The notes beneath the pieces were generated by a model, which was given only the letters and a program-made list of their open reading frames with translations, had not been told where the DNA came from and did not search any database. A stretch of 64,000 nt of DNA from Taeniopygia guttata (taxonomy: Eukaryota > Chordata > Aves > Passeriformes > Estrildidae): contig NC_133025.1 of assembly GCF_048771995.1 (NCBI RefSeq), forward strand, positions 4,092,001-4,156,000, read 5' to 3'. This document shows positions 50,102 through 59,542 of this stretch, piece by piece; positions within the stretch are counted from its first letter, which is position 1, and each line of letters opens with the position of its first letter. Both the position numbers and the translations under genes were made by a program.

Positions 50102-50172
50102 TTGGACTCAAATAATAGCTGGGCTTGGAGATTTTAGAAGTCTTTTTCAACCTTCATGGTTCTCTGATTCTA
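50102..50172 (+). mobile_element. CR1 3' terminal stub
   Basis: TTGGACTCAAATAATAGCTG... GTCTTTTTCAACCTTCATGGTTCTCTGATTC matches the last about 70 bp of CR1. It abuts the right target-site duplication of LTR copy A. Confidence 0.7.
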
Positions 50173-50511
50173 AAAAGATGAATATTCTTAAAATTCTACA
50201 ACGGCAGAATTTTTCCCTCTGTCCCCAACAACTTATTGCAGCTCTTAACTAGCCTTAGTCCTGGAAAAGGTGTCCTGATGCCAGCCTAAATCCACTCTAT
50301 TGCAGTTCAGACCCAGGGAATTTTGCCCAAGTCTCAATGGCCATAAATTCAAATGTATCTTAAACTTGAAGGAACTTGCATGTGGCCATTCTTGCATAAG
50401 AACATCACAAGATTAATTTCCAAGAAAGAAATTGAGTGAAAAAGCAAATGTTGAGCCTTTCTAGCAGTTCTATCCCTGTCCAAACAGTCACAAACCTAAC
50501 GATCCTCTTAG

Positions 50512-50583
50512 AACCATGGAATGGTTTGGTTTGGAAGTGACCTTAAAGGTGATCTAGTCCAATCCCCTGCCAAGGGCTCACCT
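50512..50583 (-). mobile_element. CR1 3' terminal stub
   Basis: AGAACCATGGAATGGTTTGG...GACCTTAAAGGTGATCTAGTCCAATCCCC is the reverse complement of the CR1 terminus. Confidence 0.85.
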
Positions 50584-50789
50584 CTGTAGGAATGTGGGTG
50601 ATATATGACCTCAAGAGAGTCAAACTTGAAGCATGGACATCATCCCACAGGGCTGGTGGGACCTGTGGGGGTTTCCTTGGTGCTGCTGTAGGAGCTCCCA
50701 CCCTGTCCTGGGTGAAGGGATGGCCTTGCAGAGGAGTGGGCTGTGCCCAGGGGCTGCTGTGCAGAGCTGAACGAGGGGAGGGGAAAAGG

Positions 50790-51440
50790 GTGAAACGTAA
50801 ATTTTAAGGAATTTGGAGATTTTAGAGGAGCTAAGATTTTAGTTAGAAATAAGCCTTACTAGAGTTAATTAAAATAAATGAGTAGGCCTTGACAAAGTTA
50901 GGAGTTAGTAGTTAACTAATAATGGATTGTTTGTCAGCACAATGTTTAGTTAGCTGGGTTTATAATGAAGAATATAAACTGACAAATAGCTTTTAGGAAC
51001 ACAAGACAATTGTGGGCCTCCTCTGTTCTGAAACCAACTGAAGACAAGGAATGGGAGTTCTACCAAGAGTTCATTTGTCATATTTGCATTGAAAAGGCAG
51101 AAAGGTCAGAACGAGGAAGACTTCATTGACTTCCTCATTTTGGGACCCCTCCCCATGAAAAGGACACCGTCCCATTTCAAGGGACAAATCACGGATGCTG
51201 AATGGCTTTTGGTGTGATTAGCATATGAAGTGGGGAATGGGATGTACCAAAATGATGAATATGGATTTGTATTTTGGGTATTCAATACTTGTATGGATAA
51301 AAGGGCTCTGTAATTACCTGGAAGCCGTGGTGTGGATTTGGGGGCTAACCCAGCATTGAATAAACACACATTTTCTAACTTTAAACTGTTAGAGAGTTTT
51401 TGTCCATCACAGTTGGATATCGGTACTAGATCAATATCCA
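50790..51440 (+). mobile_element. LTR-like element, probable solo LTR (ERVL-type)
   Basis: This A+T-rich segment has LTR organisation on the plus strand: a TATA-like GGATAAAAGG at 51,295-51,304, AATAAA at 51,359-51,364, and a tail containing TTAGAGAGTTTTTGTCCATCACA and GGATATCGGTAC. The text is reminiscent of a common passerine LTR family. Boundaries are approximate and no target-site duplication was identified. No retroviral coding interior is present. Confidence 0.6.
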
Positions 51441-53464
51441 TATTTTTTTAATAAATCAAGGGAAGCTGAAACCTTCCTCTTTCTGCCTCTCACAGTTGGG
51501 CACAGACCTGCAGGCCACAGTCCCCTGCCCCTCTGGCTTACACAGCCTGGGTGATCAAGGCTGGCAATATTGGAGAGCCTCAGCTCCAGGCCAAGCACAG
51601 CCAGCCAACAACGCCACAGGCCCTGTAAAGTGGGAAATTAGTCCCATTAATTCTGAGCAAGACACTGAACATCTCATAATAACACAGCTAAAGCACTTAT
51701 TGAAAACAGAAAAGAATTACCTTGACAATTACTCCTTGGAGTATCCTGCAATACAGTCCTGGCTGATACAAAAATTGGTGTTGGCCTCTTGCTTATGAAT
51801 GTAACCTGGAACTGATTGTTCAATGTGCTAGGCCTTGTAAAATGGGTAATTCAGCAAGAATAAGGTCTAGCTACTATTTAATCAGCAGGGATCACTGCTG
51901 CTGGCAGCATGAATAAAGTCTGTTCCAAGTATCAGCTAAAGGAAGTCTTCCCAAGAGATCTTGTTTTCAGGAGTAATTTCTTCACCATGTGATAAATAAA
52001 ACCAGATGAAAAATTTACATGAGCATCATCCTGGAAAGGGCAGCTCAGTGTGTCCCCCTACAATCTACCACAATAACCACTTGCAGACCTGCCACTGTCT
52101 TTTCCTCATCCCCACCATCAAGCTGGGGACTCTGGGGGTACAAAACACCTGAGTGCTTTGGGGACAAGTGAGGTGAAGAAAACAATGCTGTGTTGCTATT
52201 AAAAAACAATGGACATTGATGCTTTTGTGACTCTTTTCTGATATGAGGCCATCACTGAGCTGCCTGGAGCTGGAGCAGACTTAATTCATCCAACCAAAGT
52301 CAAAGGAAGATGTCCTGAAAGAGGTTATTCCTCTCCACTGGCTATGAAAGGAGGCAGGAGATGTCTTAAAAGGGGACATCTGAAGCCAACTAAGATGGAT
52401 CCCACCCAAAAGTAACTTGTGCAGAACAGGGGTTGGATTTTTCAATCTGTGACCATACCAGGACTGCACTAAGGGCATCCAAGGCTATGGCAATGTTACA
52501 AGAAGGAGTAGACTGAAAAAAAAGAGTATCCCTCTGGATCCCAAGCCAGCAGCTTTTCACAATTAAGTGCCCTTGAAGTGAGGAAGCCTTGAAAAGCCTT
52601 GTTCTCCTCTCAGGTCTGCTTTGAACCCAGGCCCAGCCACAGCACAGGCAGCTGAGTGTGAGCAGGTACCTGTGCTGAGTGTCAGATGTGGGCTGGACAA
52701 TTTTCCCAGTGCTGCAAAACACTTTTTATTTTTTTAAATTTACTTTTTGGAAACAAAAAAACTGACTCGTCTTTTTGAGGCAGAAAGATTCCAATAACTT
52801 TATTAACTTTTTCTAACTGTACCAGAAAAGTTTTACCACAAAGCCTGTTCCTCCAATGATGGCTACTATTTCTGCAGGGTTTCTTCTGGAGGAGAAAATA
52901 TCCCATTTCCTTTCTGTTTCTTATTTTCTCAAATGCTTGCCATTCTTCTTTGTTTTCTCCAGACTCCAGCACGTCTTTTTGTGATGGCAAAACTGGGCTG
53001 AACCCAGCAACTGCCCGATTTTTCTATAAAACTCTCCAGATCACCCCCTGAAACAGGGAGCTGCAACATTCCTCATAACAACACCTTTTTTTGCTATCCA
53101 TTCACATTCTGTCTGCAGGACATTTACATCTCCTGATGCTCTTTCCAGCCACTTTCTGCCTCCTTCCTTCCCTACCACTCCCTGCATTTCCTTCTGTTGA
53201 CTCTGGAACCATCCCTTCGATTTAACAAACTAATTCCTAATTTTCACCCTAACCTCATCAAGGGTTTCAGACTCTTCTAGTTTGATACCCTTGACCCTGT
53301 CCTAAGGGTTTAATTTACCTTACCCAGCTCCAGATGTTCACCTGGAGCCATCACACTGCTCCTGATGCAGCAGCAAACAGCTTTTGGAGCAGCTGGTGGG
53401 GGTTTTCTTTGTCTAGAGGTGGTGCTCCTGCAGAGCTCGTGGGGTTTTACTGGGGCAGCAACAC

Positions 53465-53926
53465 TGTGGTAGGCACATTCTTCTCTCTTTCAGAGTTTTT
53501 CATAGAGGAGCACAGAGAGAAATGAGAGAGAAAACAATTTTTATTGCTGCTCCTTGTTTTTCCCATGTGGAATGTGGTTGGAGAATTGTTTCCCTGGGGT
53601 GATTGCTTGGTTGGGTTCTGGTGAGGATTGTTTGAGCCTGATGGCCAATCCAATCCAATCCAATCCAATCCAATCCAATCCAATCCAATCCAATCCAATC
53701 CAATCCAATCCAATCCAATCCAACCCACCTGGGGCTGGGCTCTCAGAGAGGGTCACGAGTTGTGAGGTAGATATGGTAGTTAGAAAAAGTAGGTGTGTAG
53801 TTTTAGTATCTCCTTTAAATAGTATACTAATGTGTTATAGTATAGTTATAATAAAGAAATAATTGAGCCTTCTGCACTGGAGTCAGACATCAGCATATCT
53901 TCACACTGGGTTCACCTACATTTACA
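53465..53926 (+). mobile_element. Solo LTR copy B with internal pentamer expansion
   Basis: This is the same LTR family as copy A, in inverted orientation. It starts TGTGGTAGGCAC and ends CTACATTTACA. Its length of 462 bp equals copy A plus 70 bp of pentamer expansion plus 4 bp. AATAAA at 53,850-53,855 is the likely polyadenylation signal. The flanks (CAACAC before, ATACTT after) show no clear target-site duplication, unlike copy A. No coding interior is present. Confidence 0.83.
53646..53720 (+). repeat. (CAATC)15 microsatellite inside LTR copy B
   Basis: Fifteen perfect CAATC units occur where copy A has one (GGCCAATCCAACCC). Each register contains CCAAT. The expansion therefore arose within this LTR copy after, or in a sublineage before, insertion. 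Confidence 0.98.
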
Positions 53927-54698
53927 ATACTTCACAAACCTTCCCCAAGCCAAGGTACACCCAGTCATCCCCTCAGAGCAGAACCAGAACTCCCTTGATA
54001 TGATTTATTCTAGTCAAATCCACATTGGTTGTTTTTTATTACCTTATTATCTGCTAGATGCTTACAAATTGATTATTTGATAATTTTTACCAGTGTCCTC
54101 CTGGCTACTGGAATAAAGCTGGTGGGTCTCTGATTCCTCACACCCTCATTCCCATCCTCACAGCCAGGCACAGCATTTACCCTTCTCCTGTGATAACCCT
54201 GAGGAGCCAGACTTTACCCTGCCCACTTCACAGCCACTTTTGCTTAGGTTTCTTCAGGCCCTTTAATCCATCAGTCTTGATTCCTCTCATCTTTTAACCT
54301 GTTCTTGTATTATCACTGCTCATATTGCTTTGTTAATTTCACTAACTAATCCTTTTTTGGAAGGATGGGAAAATTAAGATATATTCTGTGGTTTCCATTA
54401 TTTAGTGTTCCATTCTATCACAGAGTATAATACTGTTGTTATGGATAATTCACAGATTTCCTCCATCCTTCATTTTTCCTTGTACTTTCATAAATAGCCT
54501 GTGTTAGTTTTTTACATTCTTTATCACTTGAAACCACTTTGGTGTTTCTGATTTTATGCTTAAGCACATGGCCTAATATTTTAATTCCTTTTCTTAGGTA
54601 ATTTTTTAATTTAATGATTCCTTTATTAAGTTCTGCTTCTTGCATAAGTGCTTACTTGACTTGCTTTTTCTTTTGCTGGATGTTTTTCAAAGGTTAGA

Positions 54699-54992
54699 AA
54701 CACAGAATGGTTTGGGTTGGATGGGACCTTGAAGATTATCTTGTTCCACCCTCCCTGTCCTGCAGGGACACCTTCCACTATCCCAGGCTGCTTCAACCTG
54801 GCCTTGGATATTTCCAGGGATGCAGGGGCAGCCACAGGTTCTCTGGGCACCCTGTGCCAGGGCCTCACCACCCTCACAGGGAAGAATTTCTTCCTAATAT
54901 CTAATCTAAACCTGTCCTCTGGCACTGTGAAGCCATTTCCCCTTATCCTATCACTCCCTGCACTTGTCCAAAATCCCTCTCCAGCTCTCTCA
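54699..54992 (-). mobile_element. CR1 3' fragment, about 290 bp
   Basis: One of the longest CR1 fragments in the window, in reverse orientation. It runs from ACACAGAATGGTTTGGGTTGG through AGGGACACCTTCCACTATCC, GGCCTTGGATATTTCCAGGG, CAGGGCCTCACCACCCTCAC and TTCTTCCTAATATCTAATCT to the CCTTATCCTATCACTCCCTG block. Confidence 0.93.
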
Positions 54993-56589
54993 GAGCACCT
55001 TTAGATACTGAAAGGGGCTCTAAAATCTCCTTAGAGAAAGAAAAACCTAAGGAGTTAAAAAAAAAAAACAAAAAAACAAAAACCAACCCACCAAACAAAA
55101 CAAAAAACAGGGAGCCAGTGGTGAGGCATCTTAATTGCCAAAATTCTAGAGTCAGAATTTAATAATCAAAGCTCTTGGGCTCCACTTGGGATACAGACAA
55201 AACTTCAAGACTCTTTGCATGGGTTCAGAAAATACAAATATTTTGAAGTGCAAATGGTGCTTTTGATAAAGCAAAGCTGTGTTTTCACGGAGCACCGACA
55301 GCCACTGAAGGAAATCTGCTTCTTCCTGCAAGGAGAGGGGGAATCGAGGCTGTTTATTGCCCTCCTGGAGCCTGAGTGTTTTCACACATGGGAGGCACTC
55401 TGCTCTCTTGTAAAACTATCAGCACCTGGAAATAGCAACTTTGTCCCGCTGATAAAGCAGCTGGGAGAAATCACCATTAATTGGGCTTGAAGAAAGGGGA
55501 GGAGGCAGCACTGGCTCCGGGGGAGTTTTTGAAAAATTGTCCCCTTGGGCAAGACCCTGATACATCACAGATAATTTGAGGGTTATTCACACAAAATGAA
55601 ATTTTGTTTAAGAAATACTCATCTTGGTTAAATGTCTTTTTTTCTCCCCACTTCGTTTTCTGCAATTGTTGCGCTGTGCCTGGGTAAGTAGAGTCCAAGG
55701 CACCTCCCAGGGGAAAAATTACCATCCAGCAATTCTTGAAAATGCCTTTATAACAGCAACCTAGGAAATCTGAGAAAATGCAAAAGTTAGAGCCTGCAGA
55801 AATCTCTGTTAAAGTGTGTACTTGCTTAATAGATGCTTCCCCATACCATGTGTTCAACTGGCTTGTATAAAAGCATCAACTTTAATATTTGATTTAGAAT
55901 TTAATATAAAGTCAACTGACTGCAGAACACAATCAGATTTACCAGCTCAGGGGAATGAACCTTTTTATGAAACTAACAATTGCACATACAAAATCAGCTG
56001 AAAATGAGTTAGTGAGATGAAACTTCCACCTTCCTGGCTGAAGTCCTGATTAAACCATGATTAAAGTCAGTGAGCTAAGTGAACAGCTATCAGCCCAAGA
56101 TTCAATTCACCCTTGGGGAAAAAAAAAATAAAAAAGAAAAAGAAAAGAGGAGGGACTATTTTTGTTATTTCAGCGATGTGCTGACTGAGTTGAAGGACAA
56201 GGCTCCAGCCTAAACTGCCTGGCACTAATGACCTCCCCAGAACAGGGGATTCCCAAGCCCAGGAACAGCACAATTCCCTCCTGTGCTGTAAATTGGACCT
56301 ATTTGGGAAGCAGGCCAGGTCCCATGATTTTCTTTTCTCATAACATTTACTGCTGTTTATAAGGCCATCCCTCAGAGTCATATGACAGGATAAGATTTGC
56401 AGCCTCTCTGGTTTTGTAACTAAACACAAGCTCCCACCCTGCAAAATCAGGGAGGAAAATTTCACCATGTAACCCCAGTGCTCCCTAAAGATGGCCTCAA
56501 GTGTATTGAAAAGAGAGAAAAAATTAAACCTTCCCTGTGGGGAGGAGGCTGTAGAGGGGGTTGGCAGCAGTTGAGGCTGCAGTTTGAGA

Positions 56590-57055
56590 ACACAGCCCCA
56601 TCAGCAGATCCAAAATCCCACCAGGACTAACCCTGGCCCAGCACTCTAAACCCTGCTGGGATCCTCTCCAGCCTGGTACCCCAAACCCCACCGAGACCCT
56701 GCATCCCAAACCCTGGTGTGACTTCCCAAACCCAGCACCCCCATCCCTGCTGGAACCCCTCAGCCTGGCACCCCAATCTTGACCAGCGTCCCTACCAACC
56801 TTCCCCAGTCAAGCATCCCAAACTTTGCGAGGACCTCTCCAGCCAGGACAACCTAAACCCTGCTGGGACCTCCACATCCTGACACCTGAAACACTTCTGG
56901 GATTCCCTCATTTCAAATCCAGCATTTCATGCAAAGTCCAGCATTTCAAATCCCAACAAGACCCCCATCCACCCCCCCTGGCCCAGCACCCCGATCCCAC
57001 CAGGACTCCCCCAACCCAGCTCTCCAAAGCTCAGCACAATTTACCCAATCCAGTA
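56590..57055 (+). repeat. Degenerate C-rich tandem repeat, unit about 35 bp
   Basis: Variants of CCCAGCACCCCAAACCCTG followed by CTGGGACCYCTCC recur about every 30-45 bp on the plus strand. The units are far more diverged than the neighbouring minisatellite and have a different core, so two distinct satellites sit back to back. Confidence 0.75.
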
Positions 57056-57059
57056 TCCC

Positions 57060-58400
57060 AGTTCCAAGACCTCACATCCCCATCTCCAACCTCATCTACA
57101 TCCACATTGTCACCTCCATCTCGTTCCCATCCTCATCCCCACCCATTTCCATCTTCATCCCCATTTCATCCACACCTCCATCTTAATTTCCATCCTCAAC
57201 TCCATGCCTCTCTGTCTGTCTGTTCCCATTGCATCCCCATCTCTGTCTCTGTCCCCATACTTGTCCTCTTCCCTATCACCTCACTCATCCCCATCTCCAT
57301 TCCCATTTCCATCCCTGTCCCCATCCCCATTCCCATTCCCATGGCTGCCTGTCCCAATGTCTGTGTCCACTGCATCTCCAACCTCTCCCATATCCTCATC
57401 TCTTTGTCCTGTCTTTGCCCCTGTTCCCATCCCCAACGCAACTCCATTTCCATTCTTGTCCCCATCTCCCTCTTCATCTGTCTCCATCTTTATCTCTGTA
57501 CCCTTTGTATCCTCATCTCCAATTTCTCCCACATCCCAATCTGTCTCTGTCCCCATCCTTATCCCCTTCTCCATCCTTGTCCTGATCCTCATCCCTGTCC
57601 CCAACTCAACTCATTCCCATCCTTCTCTCTCTGTCCCCTTTGTATCCTCATCTCCAATTTCTCCCACATCTCAATCTCTGTCTCTGTCCCCATCCTTGTC
57701 CCCTTCTCCATCCATGTCCTGATCTTCATCCCTGTCCCAATCCTCATCCCTGTGCCAATCCTCATCGCTGTGCCAATCCTCATCCCCGTTCCCAAGTCAG
57801 CTCCATTCCAATCCCTCTGTCTCTCTGTCCCCTTTGTATCCTCATCTCCGATTTCTCTCACATCCCAATCGCCGCCTCTGTCCCCATCCTTGTCCCCTTT
57901 TCCATCCATGTCCCGATCCTTGTCCCTGTCCCAATCCTCATCCCTGTGTCGATCCTCATCCCCGTTCCCAACTCAGCTCCATTCCCATCCTGCTGTCTGT
58001 GTCTCTCTGTCCCCTTTGTATCCTCATCTCCAACTTCTCCCACATCCCAATCTCTGCCTCTGTCCCCATCCTTGTCCCTTTCTCCATCCCTGTCCCAATC
58101 CTCATCCCTGTCCCGATCCTCATCCCTGTCCCAATCCTCATCCCCGTCCCCAACTCCATTCCCATCCCTGCCTCCATCTTCATCCCTCTGTCTCTCTGTC
58201 CCCTTTGTATCTTCATCTCCAGCTTCTCCCACATCCCAATCGCCGCCTCTGTCCCCATCCTTGTCCCCTTCTCCATCCATGTCCTGATCCTCATCCCTGT
58301 CCGCAACTCAACTCCATTCCCATCCTGTCTCTGTCTCTCTGTCCCCTTTGTATCCTCATCTCCCTTCTCCACATCCCGTACCCACGTCCCTTTTCGCTGT
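57060..58400 (+). repeat. Pyrimidine-rich minisatellite with higher-order repeat
   Basis: The plus strand is built of CCCATCY/TCCATCC-type hexamers and an 18-bp subunit (AATCCTCATCCCTGTCCC). From about 57,498 a higher-order unit is visible, anchored by CCCTTTGTATCCTCATCTCC at 57,501, 57,636, 57,830, 58,012, 58,201 and 58,344. The spacings are 135, 194, 182, 189 and 143 bp, and much of the variation comes from different numbers of the 18-bp subunit. G is very rare on the plus strand. All plus frames are open over long distances with Pro/His/Ser/Cys/Leu-rich translations, and the minus frames give Met/Gly/Arg/Asp/Trp-rich ones. These are repeat artefacts, not a gene. Confidence 0.95.
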
Positions 58401-58461
58401 CCCCATCCCCATCTCCACCCCCGTCCCTCCGGTGCCGCCCCGCCCGGGTGCCGCTGCCGGC

Positions 58462-58510
58462 GGGGCGGGCCGTGGGGCGGGCCGTGGGGCGGGCCGTGGG
58501 GCGGGGGCGG
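58462..58510 (+). repeat. Tandem 12-bp GC-box repeat, G-quadruplex-prone
   Basis: There are three perfect copies of GGGGCGGGCCGT plus a fourth degenerate one. Each copy contains GGGGCGGG, the Sp1 core. The spacing of G3-G4 runs (G4-C-G3-CCGT-G4-C-G3) fits the intramolecular G-quadruplex pattern on the plus (non-template) strand. Confidence 0.95.
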
Positions 58511-58607
58511 CTCGGGGCCGCCTTTGTGCGTGTCCGTGGCTGTCCCATCCCCATTCCCAGTGCCGGCCCCGCTTCGTTCCGCGTTCTCCCGGCCCGCATC
58601 CCGCTCC

Positions 58608-58716
58608 ATGGCCGCCCCCCGCCCGGCGCACGGCTGCGGCAGCGGAGCGCTGCTGGGGCGCTTCGGGGTGCTGCTGCAGGCGCTGCTGGCTCTCTGCGCC
58701 TTCAGCACCCTCATGC
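58608..58716 (+). CDS. TMEM110L: STIMATE/TMEM110-like gene, first coding exon (partial gene)
   Basis: The exon encodes 36 residues plus one base. It starts MAAPRPAHGCGSGALLGRFG, and the remainder is hydrophobic, ending CAFSTLM. The pattern SGAL-x2-FG-x-LQ-L-AFSTLM matches the N-terminus and first membrane segment of STIMATE (TMEM110), as I recall it, and the family's first exon ends at the same place. The donor is ATGC|GTGAGT, phase 1. STIMATE is an ER multi-pass protein that promotes STIM1 conformational switching and calcium entry at ER-plasma membrane junctions. This exon differs enough from vertebrate STIMATE, and sits beside SFMBT2 rather than SFMBT1, that a paralogue (TMEM110L-type) is more likely. 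The start context (CTCCATGG) is weak at -3. The frame stays open upstream through a repeat, but no better ATG exists near it. The remaining exons were not found up to 64,000. Confidence 0.78.
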
Positions 58717-59354
58717 GTGAGTACCGGGGAGCCCGGGCCACCCCCTGCCCTGGGGGTGGGTGCCCGTTCCCCTACAAACACCAAGTTTTGCGCTGAGTGG
58801 CGGTGGGGCTCGGGAGGAAGGGACACGCCGCGGATGCTCCCGAGCCGGCAGCTGCAGCACCAGATGCTCCTTCCCAAAACTCACATCCCCAGCCCTAAGC
58901 TGATGGTAATGAAGCTCCGCGGAACGCGCGGTTGGAATCTCTTAAAATTGGCTGCGCTTCTGTGAGCCATTGCTCAGTCACTTAGAAAATTTTAATGAAG
59001 GGTAAAAAAAAAAAAAAAACAACAAAACTATTGGTGTAACCCCGCGAGTTGCCGGGGAAGAGCTGATAAAAACGGGGCGGGTGTCCGACACGGCGCTGCG
59101 TGTGCTGAGGGTGATTTAATTGCGCTGTGATACTGCTTTGTTGGATTTTGGCTTCAGCTGCCCCAAATTTTAGGGCTTGAGCGGCTGCGGAAGGAGGTTA
59201 GAGAGGGGAACGTGTTTTTCTGCTTAGTGGGAAGGGGAGAAATCAGTTGAGGAGTGAGAAAAACCACCCGGGGTGTGATTTGCAAGGTCCAGAGAGAACG
59301 GCCTCAAGTTACACTGTAGAAAGTTCAGAGTGGATATTTGGGAAAGTTTATTCC

Positions 59355-59542
59355 CCGGAAGGGGAAGGCATTGGAACAGCCTGCCCAGAGCAGTCCTGGA
59401 GCCTCCGTCCCGGGAGGGATTTAAAATGCGTGTGGATGTGGCACTTAGGGACGTGGTTTAGTGCAGGACTTGGCAGTGTTTGGTTTATGATTGGATTTGA
59501 TGATATTCGAAATGTTTTCCAAGCTCAGTGATTCTGCGATGC
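59355..59542 (+). mobile_element. CR1 3' fragment
   Basis: GGAACAGCCTGCCCAGAGCAG, GTGGATGTGGCACTTAGGGACGTGGTTTAGTG, then GATTGGATTTGATGATATT...CAGTGATTCTGCGATG is a CR1 3' end in the STIMATE-like first intron. Confidence 0.9.

Larger units (their letters stand above)
34471..56589. other. Intergenic region between SFMBT2 and the STIMATE-like gene
   Basis: About 22 kb with no recognisable coding exon. It contains four LTR-like elements (35.0, 49.7, 50.8 and 53.5 kb), several CR1 fragments, poly(A/T) runs (36,811-36,830, 42,671-42,684, 55,058-55,110) and A+T-rich candidate regulatory stretches near 40,280-40,570 and 42,860-43,010. It separates two divergent promoters. Confidence 0.75.
58420..58830 (+). 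promoter_or_regulatory. CpG island promoter of the STIMATE-like gene
   Basis: A compact GC-rich, CpG-dense island begins abruptly where the pyrimidine-rich minisatellite ends and covers the first coding exon. At 58,462-58,510 a 12-bp unit GGGGCGGGCCGT is repeated three times, then GGGGCGGGGGCGG follows, giving at least four adjacent Sp/KLF-type GC boxes about 100 bp before the ATG. No TATA box is visible. The transcription start probably lies between 58,500 and 58,600. Confidence 0.8.

Noticed and set aside
53646..53720. Interstitial telomeric repeat
   Set aside because: The pentamer GATTG/CAATC is not TTAGGG and is confined to one LTR copy.
53447..53756. Minus-strand proteins with repeated DWIGL
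   Set aside because: They are frames of the CAATC pentamer microsatellite within an LTR, not a repeat protein.
49700..53930. A full-length provirus bounded by two LTRs
   Set aside because: The two LTRs are in opposite orientation and the interval has no gag, pol or env frame, so they are independent solo LTRs.
56825..58720. A 631-codon plus-strand open frame reading into the STIMATE-like exon region
   Set aside because: It is translation of a CT-rich minisatellite; overlapping frames are open over the same DNA and the composition simply mirrors the repeat. It is not in frame with the STIMATE-like start codon.
57834..58796. An in-frame N-terminal extension of the STIMATE-like protein
   Set aside because: The frame stays open upstream only because the minisatellite lacks stops. 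Similarity to STIMATE begins after 58,608, where the ATG gives a family-sized N-terminus.
58717..58796. Coding continuation REYRGARATPCPGGG after the STIMATE-like exon
   Set aside because: It follows a strong GTGAGT donor at the conserved exon boundary and has no family similarity, so it is intron read-through.
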